Assembly (NCBI GenBank): GCA_946807835.1 | Contig: OX327684.1 | Coordinates: 34,098,501-34,162,500, forward strand | Reading direction: 5' to 3' | DNA length: 64,000 bases | Source: Ailanthus altissimus | Taxonomy: Eukaryota; Streptophyta; Magnoliopsida; Sapindales; Simaroubaceae | In this document: positions 11,275 through 26,924 of the stretch, piece by piece | How positions within the stretch are numbered: position 1 is the first letter of the stretch | Layout of the letters: every line of letters starts with the position of its first letter | Made by a program: the position numbers and the translations under genes | The notes under the pieces: model-generated | What the model saw: only the letters and a program-made list of their open reading frames with translations | What the model was told of the DNA's origin: nothing | Database searches by the model: none

Positions 11275-12105
11275 ATGTGCTGTGAGCATCAAGAAATTGT
11301 ATTCTGTGATCCCAGACGGGGACCTTGTTGATAAGAATCTGTTTCATTATTCTATTTTGGATTTGGGGAGGAGGGCAGGTAACCTTTCAGAAGAGCTAGA
11401 TCTTCTTACAGAGGCAGTGGATTGCTTTTCTAAAATAGTTAAGGTATGCGTGATGCTTTGATGTACTGTCCCTGACCTAGAATATATGGACTTGTACTGT
11501 TAGTATAACTGTTCATTTTGCTATATCATGTGCCATTAATTTAAATGTATTGATGAGTTATCATGCTTTCACAGACAGTTCAGTAACAGGCTGCTTTTTC
11601 GCCTACTGACTCTACTTCGGGCATGGACTATCTGTGTTGTCGATGCAGATTTCTGCAGGAGTGTGTTATTACCTTCTCAATTAGCATTTTGGTGTTGGGT
11701 CTGATGGTTCACTTTTAATTAGAGCACGGCGGGCTTCAATCATGTTTCACGGTGATACTGATACACTTGCTGACTTGCATTGCATCCAGTCTTCAATATT
11801 GATGATCAGCTAATCATATTTGAGCAGAATTCTGAATGTCTTTTGTTTGTTCGACCCACTATCTGAATGCTACCCTCTGGCTAATCATGCTTAATCTCTT
11901 ATCCCGTTAACTTCATTCTTCTCAGTTTGCATTACCCAAGCGGAAGTTTCTTCTTGCTTTCCATACATGGTGAGTATCATCACATCCTCTACTTCCTCCG
12001 TAGTGATTCTTTTAGAACAATTCTGAGATCGGAACCTAACTAACAATGAGCTTTTGTTTAGTACTATTATCAAAAGTATTGGCTGTCACATATAACCATT
12101 TTTGT
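11275..12105 (+). pseudogene. BPS1 pseudogene fragment (3' coding end plus 3' flank)
   Basis: About 180 bases at 11280-11460 align with the last third of the BPS1 coding region (7445-7630). Shared stretches include AAGAAATTGTAT, TTTTGGATTTGGG and GCTAGATCTTCTTACGAAGGCAGT-like text. The copy carries base changes and indels and breaks off before the stop. The similarity continues in order through the BPS1 3' flank: 7935-8030 with 11520-11590, 8085-8175 with 11645-11730, 8285-8395 with 11825-11920, and 8500-8590 with 12015-12105. This shows a DNA-level duplication, not a retrocopy. No open frame remains. Confidence 0.8.
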
Positions 12106-12840
12106 AAAATCATTTCGATCCACTTCCAAGAAAATATTAATAAAATCTTTTTAAGATGCATTTTAAGTGTTTTCTTTTAACTGAAAAAGAAATTTTTAGA
12201 AGAAATTTCAAATTCTTTCTAGTATCAAGAAAATGTGTTTATTTATTTTGATCAAAATAAAAAATGTATATATTTTTTTACTTCAAATTATTTCAATGAA
12301 GGTGTTCGAAAGAAGAAGAAAAGTTTTTAATGTAAAAGACATAACATGGCTTGTATAAATTGGTATAGTTTTACGGTAGGAAATTAAAAGAATTTAAATG
12401 TCTTGTACCGTTAAACTTCAATTATAGTATAATATATGTTCTCAAAGAAAAAATAAAAATAAACACTCTAGTCTAATTTGCAAGAGGATAACATTGAACC
12501 TTTTATTTGTAATTCACCTAAATATTTATCACTTTTAATTTGAATTCAGATTTTCAAAGTATTCAGTATGGCTCTTGTACTAATTCAAATTTCACGCATA
12601 TATATATATATATATATATATTTGTTCTTTTTATAAGAAATATATTTTGTTTTTTTACGTACTTCTAATATTGATAAAGAGTTAGCAGCAAATCTTCACT
12701 TTCAAATTTAAATCTCCATGTCAAAAAAATAAATAAAAACGTTGGGTTTTACAAAGTCGGTTGCTAAAAGCTCGTGCTGGAGCAACAACGCATAGCTGAC
12801 TTTTTATGTCAGGTTTAATACAGACGCCACTAACGTCTAA
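12106..12840. other. AT-rich intergenic DNA with an (AT)n run
   Basis: No gene seen. Contains a microsatellite of about twelve AT units at 12598-12622 and long A- and T-runs. Confidence 0.5.
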
Positions 12841-14800
12841 ATACGCAAACATTCTCGGCGGGAAATTTTTAAAAGTGGTAGCCTGTAGCCGGTAGCCGGT
12901 ATTTCTGTATCATCCTTATTCCTTAACGCGGAAGTATCAGTTAGTTTTCATTTTCAAATTTTTTCATGGTATTATAATAGTCGTCTTAATTGGATTAATT
13001 TGATTAAGATGCATCCAATATTTGCGCTCTGGCCGCAGAATCGAAAAACCCTAGCTTTTTAAGAATTCTTGTTTCTAGTTCCCAAATTTCCAAGATTAAG
13101 GTGTGTTTTCGTGATCTACATGTTCTGTTATACTGCAGTTGTTGTCCCATAATTCTTAACAAATGTGTGTGTGGGGGGATTTTTTTAATTCACAAAATTT
13201 ATTAAAAAGATTTTCCAGTGCCCTCTATATCCTTAAAATTGTTAGTTGAGCGAAATCATTCTCTTCAATATGTTTCTGGACGAAGAACTTTGTTCTTATG
13301 AGTTTGGATCACTCTTGCGGAGTGTTTCTTTTTCTTGGTCTTTTCAGCTGGCAAATATCATCACATTCTTGAAGTTAATTTTGATGGCATGCACATTTTA
13401 TTGTCTTCAAAATCAACAAAGTTAATTTTCAAATATATTTTTCTACACTGAACAAACCTCTTATTAGAAAAATTGAGAAATTTTAAATATGATGCTTGTT
13501 AGTTCCTTTGACATGTTTTGGTAATTGGTTTGTACTGTTGTAAAATTCAATAGTATTTAATAGGACTAATTCAGTCTATCTCAAATTAGATTTGATTGGA
13601 TTTTAATTTCTACATATTGGCCTGTGTTGGATTTAGGTTTAACATAACTCTGCATTTGCATGCCCTACTTGAGCTCTTACTTTTTAGAGTTTGTACAATT
13701 CATCCTACTTTTATATCAGTTGGTCCTGAATTTTGGATTGGGGAATTATGTTCTTCCAGTTGATCAAACAATTGACTTATGCAGGTATGTTATGAATTTA
13801 CAATTATGTTCTTCCTGAATTTACAATGTGCTTATTATCTTCTGAAGACTTTTTCAAGTGATTAGCCTTCTGATCAACTTTTTATTTTTTTATTGTGGGC
13901 TCTTACAAGCTCTTATATGTTTCTATTTACTCTATTTTTCCCATGTTTTAAGTGATTAATTTTCACAATTTATTATTGTTACTTAAATCATATCTAACTT
14001 TGTAAATTTTTGCATCACCATACTAATTCAATAAATGGTCAAGAGGTTGTACAGCACCTTCGTTTCTACGGGATTACTGATATGTTGTTTGTATCCTTAG
14101 AAAGCAATTTAAACTTACTGCTGTTTGTCAACATGTAATTTTCTCTTACTTTTGCTATTAGTTTATGTAGTTTCCTATTTAAACGTGCCTTTGTGGTTGA
14201 ATGTTTCTTCTTGAGGTTAAACACATATGTGAATATTTATATAGATAATCCTTTAGTTGGAACCATGCCTCAGCTTTCATCATAATGATGATGTTTTGAT
14301 ACTTCTTGAAGACATATTTCAATTTGTTTTATTTTCAACATTTATTTTTGTTCTAGTGAGCAACGTATCTCACAATAAGGTGAGCACTTGGACACATAAC
14401 ACATAGCATATAGTATTGAAATTGTAGATTAACTAGACAGCATCATCACATTTCATTATTGTTCACTATATGGTAAATTACGTCGTCCAATAAATCATCT
14501 CTCTCTATCTATATACGTAGATGATGTTGAACTTGAGTTTAAACATGTGTTTTAACTGATGCCAGCGAAATGATGCATTAGTTTGAAGCATAGCTCTATC
14601 TATACAGTGATTGTGGTGAAGATGTCTTCTTCATTGTTCACCACTCGAGAGACTTTTTCCGGCATTCTATGTTTTATCTCATACCATGTTATGCTACACA
14701 AATGTGTAGCCTTATAAATCGCAACAGGCATTGATAGTGCCAGCAGCAGAATTCTTGATAGATGTTCGTATAAAAGTGAGGACATGGGTGGACGGGTGTC
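12841..14800 (+). pseudogene. Decayed paralogous unit B (related to unit A)
   Basis: Opens with leader-like text resembling unit A: GCGGAAGTATCAGTTAGTTT against the stretch near 9590, and a GAATCGAAAAACCCTAG word against the one near 9795. A long T-rich, intron-like region follows, with scattered similarity to 10500-11020. No BPS1 coding text was found at its end and no long open frame exists. It may be a second, more decayed duplicate, or just its promoter half. Confidence 0.3.
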
Positions 14801-16050
14801 AATTCTAGGCCTGATGTTTTAAAACGTTTCTGTATTGCCTTTGAATGGTTGATCTTAGTTACATTACCAGTGGTTTCTTCTTAGTTTAGCAAATGGTAAT
14901 TACATGGAAGTCAAATGCCCGTGACGTTCCTCCAATGTTGGCAGGTGTCCTTGCCTTATCACGAGTATGAAGCAACGCTTCTCCAACAACGTATTTTTGA
15001 CTATTACTTTTGAGAGAACAATTGCGTATTATTTGCTGTATTAAAATTTAAGAGAAGATTTCTTCACTTTTGTCAAATGAATTAATTATTCGCAGTTGTA
15101 TTGGAACTTAATTTGTATAAAAAGCGGCCTGAGGCTTCTTGGGTTGTCTGTAATTTTGTTGGTCCTGTTTTGGTGAATTGGAATGCATCACCCATCTTGG
15201 TAAAATATACATTCTAATTCTGTCAACAGACTTGACTTATCTATTGGGCTTGTGAGATGTAGCTTTTTGTCTTGCAGATCCACCTCAACTTGCTCATCGT
15301 ATTTGTTCTTGTGAATCGATTTAAAATTTTGAAAATCCCTGAAAATTTCTTCATTTCATTTTTTTTTTATTGGAACGTAGACAGAGATATGATCAAAAGA
15401 CATCTTTGCAAAGGGTTTTGATTCTGAGGCGGGGCGTGGTCAAATGATGAAAATGCTGACCTCAAGGTAGTGGAAGAATGATCTCGTCAGAGTTATTGAG
15501 CAATCATAATCCCTTGCGTTTTTATATGTGCTGCTTTACAAGGTCAAACACTAAAGCATGTGGTTTGGTTTTTAGTTTATAAGGTTATTATTTTGCGGTT
15601 GCAATACAGATGAATGTTATCCTATTAAACTACAGCGTATTTTTCTCCTCTTTCTTTATTTGTCTTGTGGTTTGTCAAACTACTAGAAAACTTTATCAAT
15701 AATAAATTTTTATGAACAATGGCACGTGTCGCAATCGCATAAACCGATTGATTCGGATATATCTTGTCGCACAATGAATGAATATTGACGCCAATTGAAA
15801 ATATGTTATTATTTGTTGTACGATAAAATATTAGCCTCACCTGCAACGGGGACCAGTTTTAATTAACGTACTCACCTAGAAATGAAGACGAGCAGAAATT
15901 TAGAGTCGTTTGACCAATTAAATGTTGTAAACAGTTAAGCTGAGGGGTAAAAGATAAAAATGAAAAGACTTTTTAATCTGAATGTGGATTTGTTCACGGG
16001 TGTGAGCCAGGCTTTTTCCAGTTCAAAAGGTTTTAAGTTCACGCTCGGAA
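14801..16050. other. Intergenic DNA upstream of the MAP kinase gene
   Basis: No gene seen. T-rich with mixed composition. The last 200-300 bases are the likely promoter of the MPK4-like gene. The short minus-strand open frame at 15625-15846 has no family signal. Confidence 0.4.
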
Positions 16051-16213
16051 GAAAATATGTCAAACCGCTTTCCACCTAACAACACGCTCTCCCAAAATTT
16101 TAGTTTCTCCTCCAAATTAGCTCTCTGTCTCTCCCAACTTCGGCTGCTGTTGCTGCTGCTGCAAAGTCTTTATCCCAGAGAAGCAAAGAAATCGGAGCCC
16201 AGAGAAGCAAAGC

Positions 16214-19848
<3,635 letters not shown>

Positions 19849-20479
19849 GGATGATTTGCTAATGTACATGGAAGTGTATCTCGTGCTTCTTATTTGCAAC
19901 AAGACTATATTTGACCATTGGATCCTCCAATACTAAATGGGTTAAAAATTTAAGTAGATATTGGGATTGACTTAACAATGTCAAGTGTGGTCATTCATTG
20001 TTTTATCTTACATCCTTGTGTTTGTAAATATTTGGTTGTTAAAGAGGAGCTGAAGAAGCAGGATAAATTTCATCCTTGGTTGCAGGTTTTTCTGTGGATT
20101 GTAGATCTAGGAACTGAGGTTAATTTATGCAGTTTTCCTTTCCTCTTATCTTGAATTATGTAGGGGATAACGATTGTGTTCGTGTGTTAATTACATGTTC
20201 ATGAAAGCAGGTATTTCATTCCACGTAACTGAAGGGGTTTCCTATACGAAGTTAAATTTTCTGATTCAAGTCAATGCATGTGTCATATATACTCTGCCTA
20301 GTAATTTCCCTCCATAGTAAATGTGTAAACGAAGCAAGGTGAATAGAGCTCTATCGCAATCTTGACTACATTTGATTAACAATCTCAAGATAACTGATCA
20401 CATGCACAGCCAAGAAGTATTCGAGCTGTTTTAACATAGAAAACTCGCTATTATCCCGCAAATACAAATATAGAGTATT
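19849..20479. other. Convergent 3' region of MPK4 and the polygalacturonase gene
   Basis: The stop codons of two convergent genes are 630 bases apart. The left part is the probable MPK4 3'UTR; the right part probably holds the 3'UTR of the minus-strand gene. No other feature seen. Confidence 0.6.
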
Positions 20480-22758
20480 TCACAAATAATTCATTGTGTA
20501 AGTACACTTTTGGAGCTTGACTGTATCAATTGGAATACTTTCGGTTGGAAAATCACAGGCCGTGATTTTCTCTGGTCCTTGATCAGGTAATAAATCACAC
20601 GGTGGAGGATTTACGCCACTGGTGATACCCTCAATATCAGTGCAAGTCCACGGCAGTTTTTTATGCTTGGCCGCCATTCCAATTGTTACATTAGACATGC
20701 AAATTCCTGTAAATGGATCGCCAGAAATACCCTCCAATCTGGCAGCCATTGACACATTTTCTGCCACTATATCTCTATAATTAATCCCTTGAATCACTGG
20801 TAGTGCCTTTGGATCATAGTGATTATCAGCATGGGATCCGTAATTTCCAGTCATCCAAAATGCCCATTTCATGGTATGCATGGTCATTCTTTTTACGTAA
20901 ATATCTTTCACAAAACCTCCTCTTCCTACAGCAGTTTTGATCCTAATCCCAGATTCAGTATGGATGGCTGTGATGTCCTCGGCTCTGACGTCTTGGATGC
21001 CACCCGACATCTCGCTTCCTAAAGCGATGGTGGCGCTGTACGGCGAAATGCATGTTAGCCTTCTGATTACTAATTGTTTGGTGGGCATTCCAAATGCAAT
21101 CCCATATTCATCCCAGCCGCTCTTTACGGCCACACAATCATCCCCGGAGACAATGTAGCAGTCTTCGATCCTAACATTTGTGCAAGAATCTGATTTGAAG
21201 GGAAATTGTCAGTCAAACAGCATGAACTGTGATTAAATTGAAAATTCAGTTGATTAAAACAAATCCTCAACGGTTGGATGTCTCAAGAGTTAGACGAACC
21301 TGGGTTGATCCCATCAGTGTTTGGAGATGTCACAGGAGCAATGATGGTTATCCCTTGCACAATAATATTACTGCGATTCATATTTGAAAATTTTATTAGA
21401 CATATAGTAGTTTTATCAGTAACCAGAAAAGAAAAAAAAACCCAGTTATTTATGCTGCAGGTGAATGTAAAGTGGACCAGCGTAAGTGAATCTTTTATAA
21501 AATGTACCTGCTGTAAACAGGATGAACGTTCCATGTTGGGGAATTTAGGAGCGTTAGGTTTGAAATTTGGATATTAGTTGAGTACATGATTTCAATTAGG
21601 TAAGGACGGGTATATTTTAGCTTGCCCTTGTGGAAATTTTGCCACCAAAATGCACCCTGACCGTCAATCGTGCCATTGTCCCCTGATATCAAATGGGTCC
21701 ATTTACTCGTAAGATTAACATAAAAAATTTGATACCGAATAATGAGTAACCCAGTAAAAGCACTGAAATTCACTTGACAAAATAAATAAATAAATAACTA
21801 CCTGTAATAATAACGTCAGTAAGATTTGTTCCGAATATGAGACTTGTGAATCTTCCAGCAGCTGCATCCCTTCCTCGACCGTACGATGGCAGAGGCTTGA
21901 TCACGGGCCATTCATTCATATCCTAAGCCCGTGAATAGTTACAGTTAGTGACAATAATTTAACACCAATAAGATGCAGTACGTATCTGTTGTGGGGAAAA
22001 GCTTAAAAAGCTTGAACAGAAGGCTAAACCTGAGAAGCAAGAAGAACGGCATCTTTGTGGAGATAAAGAGTGAAGTGATTGGTGAGATTAAAGCTACCAG
22101 TCAGCCATTTTCCAGCAGGAACATATAGCTGAGCTCCACCATCTGAAGCATACTGACTCAGTTGATTGATTGCATCGTGAAATGCTTTTGTATTTGATGT
22201 CGTGCCATCACCAACTCCTCCAAAATCAGTAATCGATGCACTGTGTGCTCTACAACTTAAAGCATTGTACTCGAACGAGTCTAATATCCTTGCTTTTCTG
22301 CTCTCAGCTCCTCTTAGGCTCAGCAATGCCACCACAACGACTAGTGACAGTATCTTAGTCACCTGTAAAACAGAAAAACAGAGCAGCAAATGGATATAAG
22401 TAAAGACTAGATATATAAGAAGTTACGAGGATAACATGAGTTGATAGATGGAAGAACCTTGTAATGAACTAACTCAAACTGGTATTTTTTGCAAGGAAAA
22501 TGTGTATATACTACAAACAATAAGCTCTGATTAAGCTTCGTTCAGAATTTATTTATTTTTTTGGTAAGTAAAGAATTTATATAAATGCTAAAACCAGCAG
22601 GAATTACAAAGAGAAATCCTTTGAGAATTTCTTTATTTTATTTTTGAAAACCACTATGCCTTGTCATTGTTTCAAGAAAAAAAACAAACTGGAAGAAAGG
22701 GAAAGAGAGATTGAGTAGTTACTTGAGCTCTCACGGGAATTATCCACAATAACTCCAT
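20480..22758 (-). CDS. Probable polygalacturonase (glycoside hydrolase family 28)
   Basis: Six exons on the minus strand: 22758-22723, 22362-22030, 21922-21802, 21682-21508, 21370-21300, 21189-20480, in phase throughout, giving 481 residues. The first exon codes only 12 residues (MELLWIIPVRAQ). Joined to exon 2 it supplies the start of a hydrophobic signal or anchor segment (about residues 14-28), so the protein should enter the secretory path to the cell wall. Family marks: GDGTTSNTKAF near the N-terminus, SPNTDGINP (Asp241), SGDDC (Asp262, Asp263) and RIK (328-330), the acids and substrate site of GH28. The usual GHG histidine motif is replaced by CISPYSATIALGSEMSGG, as in a known plant subclade, so activity on pectin is inferred. 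An alternative ATG at 22389 lies in intron 1 and reads through the acceptor; I rejected it. Confidence 0.93.
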
Positions 22759-22813
22759 TGTTGAGATAGGGCGTTTGAGAATTCGTTTTGTGGTGTTGCA
22801 GAGACAAAGGAAG

Positions 22814-22821
22814 TATATATA
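22814..22821 (-). promoter_or_regulatory. TATA box of the polygalacturonase gene
   Basis: TATATATA read on the minus strand, 56 bases upstream of the start codon at 22758. That leaves room for a short leader of about 25 bases. Confidence 0.6.
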
Positions 22822-22829
22822 GGACGGAA

Positions 22830-24640
22830 TTTCACCGTTAAGATAGACTTTACTTTTTACGCTATTGTTGTCGTCCTTCAAAGCAAAGTTCTTGTCATTC
22901 ATGATAATCTAAATTTATGAAATAGTTCAGTGGTAAAACCACTAAAAAGAGTGTTGAAAATATTAAATTCAAATTCAACGGGAGTTTCATTTTTGTTGGA
23001 AAGTAGTTCTGTGATAACCAATCAAGGTGTATTTTATTTCATTTTAATTTCTCAGTGTTTGACAAACTTACCATAAAACTGTTGGCTCGAAGAAATCTGC
23101 GCTTGAGTTAGTAAAGTTTGGACTATTCCGTTAGAGAGGTAGTTGTTGTTGGACCCCAACAAATTTCACTTTCACTTTCACTTTATTGGAGTTTGCATTT
23201 TGTGATTTTATCTGATCTCGTGAGCCTGCTGCTGCCCCCGCCCCCACCCCACCACCACTATTGCCGACCCACTTCAAATCTTCACGGGTTAGATAAAAAT
23301 GGCGGGACCCTACCCTTCCATCAATTCTTTGTATATTCTTGCAAAATCCAAAAGCCATATATAAAAAAGGTTGATAGAATATATTACCTAACATAATTGG
23401 TAGATTAAGGATGATGAATCGGGACCATCCAATTTATATCATACGGCTCGAGTTCACCCGATCGATGAGGCCCAATATCACCCACGACACGAGTTCTTAT
23501 AGAATTTGGTATATTCATTCACGAGAGCATTCTCTTTCCCATCTCTATGAGAAAGTGCACTTCACATGAGTGATGACTGATGAGTGCCATTCCATTCCAT
23601 TCGCATTTGTTTCATTCGTAAAAAAGCTTTTTTGTGGTCACATACACTAGTTTATTTCTTTTTCTTTTTTTAATATCCAAAGTTAAAACATCCCGTGCCC
23701 CTTTCGGTTATTGATAATAGCTATTGAAGCACAGGTTGAATATTTTTTGCTGTTTGGTGCCAAATTCATTGAATGTGAATAACTTTTGGTTTTCATGAGA
23801 TAGAAGTCATTAGAACCTTACGTGTACGTGATCGTGTAATAAACCCAAAGAAAACGTGAATCTGATCACTTCAGACCATATCTCCATTCACACTTTAGTT
23901 TATTACAGAGAGGTGAAAAAGCAAAAGTGGGCTTTAAAGTTAACATAGGTAGGATTTGGGCTTTAGTTTGATCCAATTTCAAACTAGGTCTCACTGTACT
24001 GAAACCCAATTATATCATTTCGTCGGCCCACGCCAAAATGGCATTTTTGCTGAGGTCAACATTACGCGATTGCCTACCTAGCATCCACAGGACCATCCTA
24101 GAAAAGACATGTCATTTTTTTTTTATTTTCCATTTAAAAAATAGTTACATTTGTTGACTTTTTGATTATAACTTTAAGAAATTAATTTTATAATAATTGT
24201 CACATAATTTTGCTTGTTTTTTTTTTAAAATTATTTTTGAGGTGTAATATTATTAAATAAATTCGTCAATATTAAATTGAAAAAATTGCTGATACAAAAA
24301 TCAAATAGATTATCGAAACTCTTCTACAAGATAATTATAATATAAAATAATTAAATTTAATTATTTTTTTATAAGAGAATTATCAAATTTTATTACGGGG
24401 ATTATCCTAAAAATTGAAATCATTACTCTTATTTAGACTGAAAAATTTAACCTCCACATAAAAGGAACAAAAACCCCATAAAAAAATATGACTATCTTTA
24501 CAGTAAAAATAAATACAACACAAATTAAAACGCAAATTTACAAAATTTCTTTAACTATCAGTTCTGATATAAACCTTTCTACATCACACCAAGCCACAAC
24601 AACAAAATTATTACCAACTCAGTATAATCTTAACAAATAA
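22830..24640. other. Intergenic DNA, no gene seen
   Basis: Mixed to AT-rich sequence with a C-rich run at about 23232-23265. The part 24110-24600 is very AT-rich with many A- and T-runs and looks like decayed transposon sequence, but I could not assign a family. The overlapping open frames at 23118-23396 on both strands have no family signal. Confidence 0.4.
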
Positions 24641-25250
24641 AATCATGGAGATGGTTTTATTCAATTGGTGGATTGGTAGTCTAGAAGCCACAGGCGGTTG
24701 CAGGACCCCGGAGAGGTCGGCGGTGACTACAGTGAGCGATGTGCTCGGTGATCAAAGGCACATAACCAAGGTGAATGCTAAGGGGCAGTCTATTGGAAAC
24801 CGACCGGCCGGAGAAAAAAGCGCAACGACGTCCGACAAGGAGATCATCAGAGGCTGTCCAGCACTGCTGAAACTGAGATAACTACACTGTAGGCGAGAAC
24901 GCAAAACGACCGTCGAAGGCCAGCGTGAACGAGCAGATCGGTCGTCAATGAGTCGTCGGCTTTGCTGTGCAAGGTGGACCATCGTCTCCACTACAGTCAA
25001 GGAGGCCGGACCATCAACAGAAATCGGCAAAATGCCGAAAACTGAAAAAATTGAAAAGAAATAAAATAGAAACAGTAAGAAAAAACCAAAGCCAAGGAAA
25101 GGAAGAGAGGAGAGTTAGTGGCTACCAGAGAGGAAGCCAAAAGACCCCTTCTCCGATGGAGCAAAAGATCGACGACGGCAGTTTTATTTTTAGCGTTTGT
25201 TTGAAAAGTTGGGAGCGTTTTTGGGGAAATGGGTTATTTTAATTACTTTA
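24640..25250 (-). repeat. GC-richer retroelement-like leader, copy 1
   Basis: An island of higher GC in AT-rich surroundings. On the minus strand it reads like the 5' part of a non-LTR or other retroelement: CCATCGGAGAAGGGGTCTTT followed by a T-rich stretch, then GC-rich text with a 92-codon frame (25030-24752). The stretch at 25130-25190 is repeated in diverged form at 25740-25800. I could not recognise a protein family in either strand. Confidence 0.4.
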
Positions 25251-25610
25251 TATTCTTTTCCCATAATTTTACTTGTTAGTTTTTAAATTTTGTAAAAAAA
25301 TCCTTTTTTTTTTTGCTTTTTGTTGCTTTCGAATAAGTGATTGTCTAGTTATTAGGTGTATCAGAACAATCATCCAAAATATGCATATCAAAGTGCCAGT
25401 AATACACCTCTAGACAGTAATGTCTCTACCTCTTATAATACAAAGAGAAGAGAAAGGTTATGGTTAACTTATGGAAAATCCCATAAAATTTAAATATCTT
25501 GTGTTGACTTTGTTTTGACTTGATATTCATTTGATGTATATAGTTCAATTATATGTCCAATATACTATTGGATCTAAACTAAATTTAAGTAACTTAATTG
25601 TCGTGGCTCA

Positions 25611-25850
25611 TGAAAGATCATCGTAGCCTAGGAGATCTTGCTGTCGCCGGAGGAGATCGTGAAGAAACAAACAAAAGCAAACAAAATAGAGCCAAGGGAG
25701 ATAAACAAACACAAAACTGAGAAGGTGGTTGTATCCACCGAAGAGAGGGCCAAAAGCCCCTTCTCCGTTGGAGATAGGAAGAAAATGGAGGCGGTTAGCT
25801 GTTAGTTTTTAGAGTTTGAGAGAGTGTTTTTTTTCCTTAAGGTTTTGGCT
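25611..25850 (-). repeat. Related leader-like repeat, copy 2
   Basis: Shares with copy 1 the sequence around GGCCAAAAGCCCCTTCTCCG (copy 1: GCCAAAAGACCCCTTCTCCG) and the order of the surrounding words (GGAGATC, a purine-rich run, then GAGGCGGTTAG against GACGACGGCAG). Separated from copy 1 by about 600 bases in the same orientation. Likely two insertions or two truncated copies of one element family. Confidence 0.45.
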
Positions 25851-26194
25851 AGTGATATCTGCTTAGAACACAGTCAAGTTCCTATTGCTTTAAATAAACA
25901 AGCAACAGTAACTCAAAATGATACAAGCATATTACAGAACATACACTATTAAAGACTCCTTAACAAACAAATTGTTATAGTTGTTAAAGATACAAATATA
26001 TTCAAGGTTGAGTCATATAATATAAATAAACAAAGTAACATTTCTATTTCATAAGGTAATTGCCGTCATAATTAATAGAAAATATGTGAAAACTTACCTT
26101 ATAAAGTTGTTATCATATTTTCGGAGAATTTATCTGATAAATTAATTATAATGAAATGCTAATAACGAATCTACCCGGTATTAGTTTTGCCACT

Positions 26195-26384
26195 CTTTTC
26201 TGGAGGGACTATAAAGGGAGATGAAGTTTCTGTCCGTCGGAGAATAATTCCCGGCACGATTTACATTCTCTCTTTTTAACTTGAGCTTTTCACTTATTTA
26301 ATTATTTTTCCAATAACCTTCAATCACAGATTTTACCCAAGTAAAATATGAAATCGGACGAGAATTCACATCCCTTTATGCAGG
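26195..26384 (+). other. Possible orphan promoter and first exon
   Basis: A TATAAA at 26210-26215 is followed, 130 bases later, by an ATG at 26348 opening 12 codons (MKSDENSHPFMQ). These end precisely at a good donor (CAG before GTAACC, 26384). No matching second exon was found downstream before the repeats. It could be the surviving first exon of a lost gene, or chance. Confidence 0.25.
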
Positions 26385-26479
26385 TAACCTCGCTTCTTAA
26401 TCCTCTTTAGATTATATGGTTTGTTCATTCTGATGGAAGGAACCGGTTTCAAATGTAATCCTTATATTTGAGAATTCTC

Positions 26480-26511
<32 letters not shown>

Positions 26512-26924
26512 TTGTATTGCTTTGCCCTTAACTCTCCATTCAAGTAATCATGAGAAGTCCTCCAAAAGATCCAAAACTCTTTTAAGATATCATACGTTGA
26601 AAAGTTTTTTTATGAATGCTTGGATTCTCCCAAAAACATTGATCTGTTTCATCTTTTTAATCTCTATTCCGTGTGTCTTTTACTTGTTAATTGTTGTAAT
26701 TCAACAATTATTTATGGACATAAATTGAAATAAATACTAAATAAAGAGTCAATAAAAAATTTAACACGCAAAGGTTGTGTGAAGAATAAATAAAACAAAA
26801 GGGTAAAAGAACGGGTACGCTTCATACGGTGGCATTGTTCACTTGACAGTATGCTCATGCGGTAACTTATGGCTATTTCATGTTTTAGTTCAATTAACTT
26901 TTTTAAGTAAGATTTATACTCTTA
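26385..26924. other. AT-rich DNA with an (ATT)n run
   Basis: No gene seen. Contains an ATT/TTA microsatellite at about 26480-26511. The 86-codon open frame that begins in it is not credible. Confidence 0.5.

Noticed and set aside
22024..22389. Polygalacturonase start at the ATG 22389
   Set aside because: The frame from there reads through a clear acceptor at 22363-22364. The upstream 12-codon exon joins in phase and has a TATA box at the right distance.
24645..25242. Possible small genes with 78 and 91 codons
   Set aside because: No family signal on either strand; the region looks like a repeat leader with a second copy nearby.
26468..26728. 86-codon frame starting in a Leu run
   Set aside because: The Leu run is an ATT/TTA microsatellite and the remainder is AT-rich without a domain.
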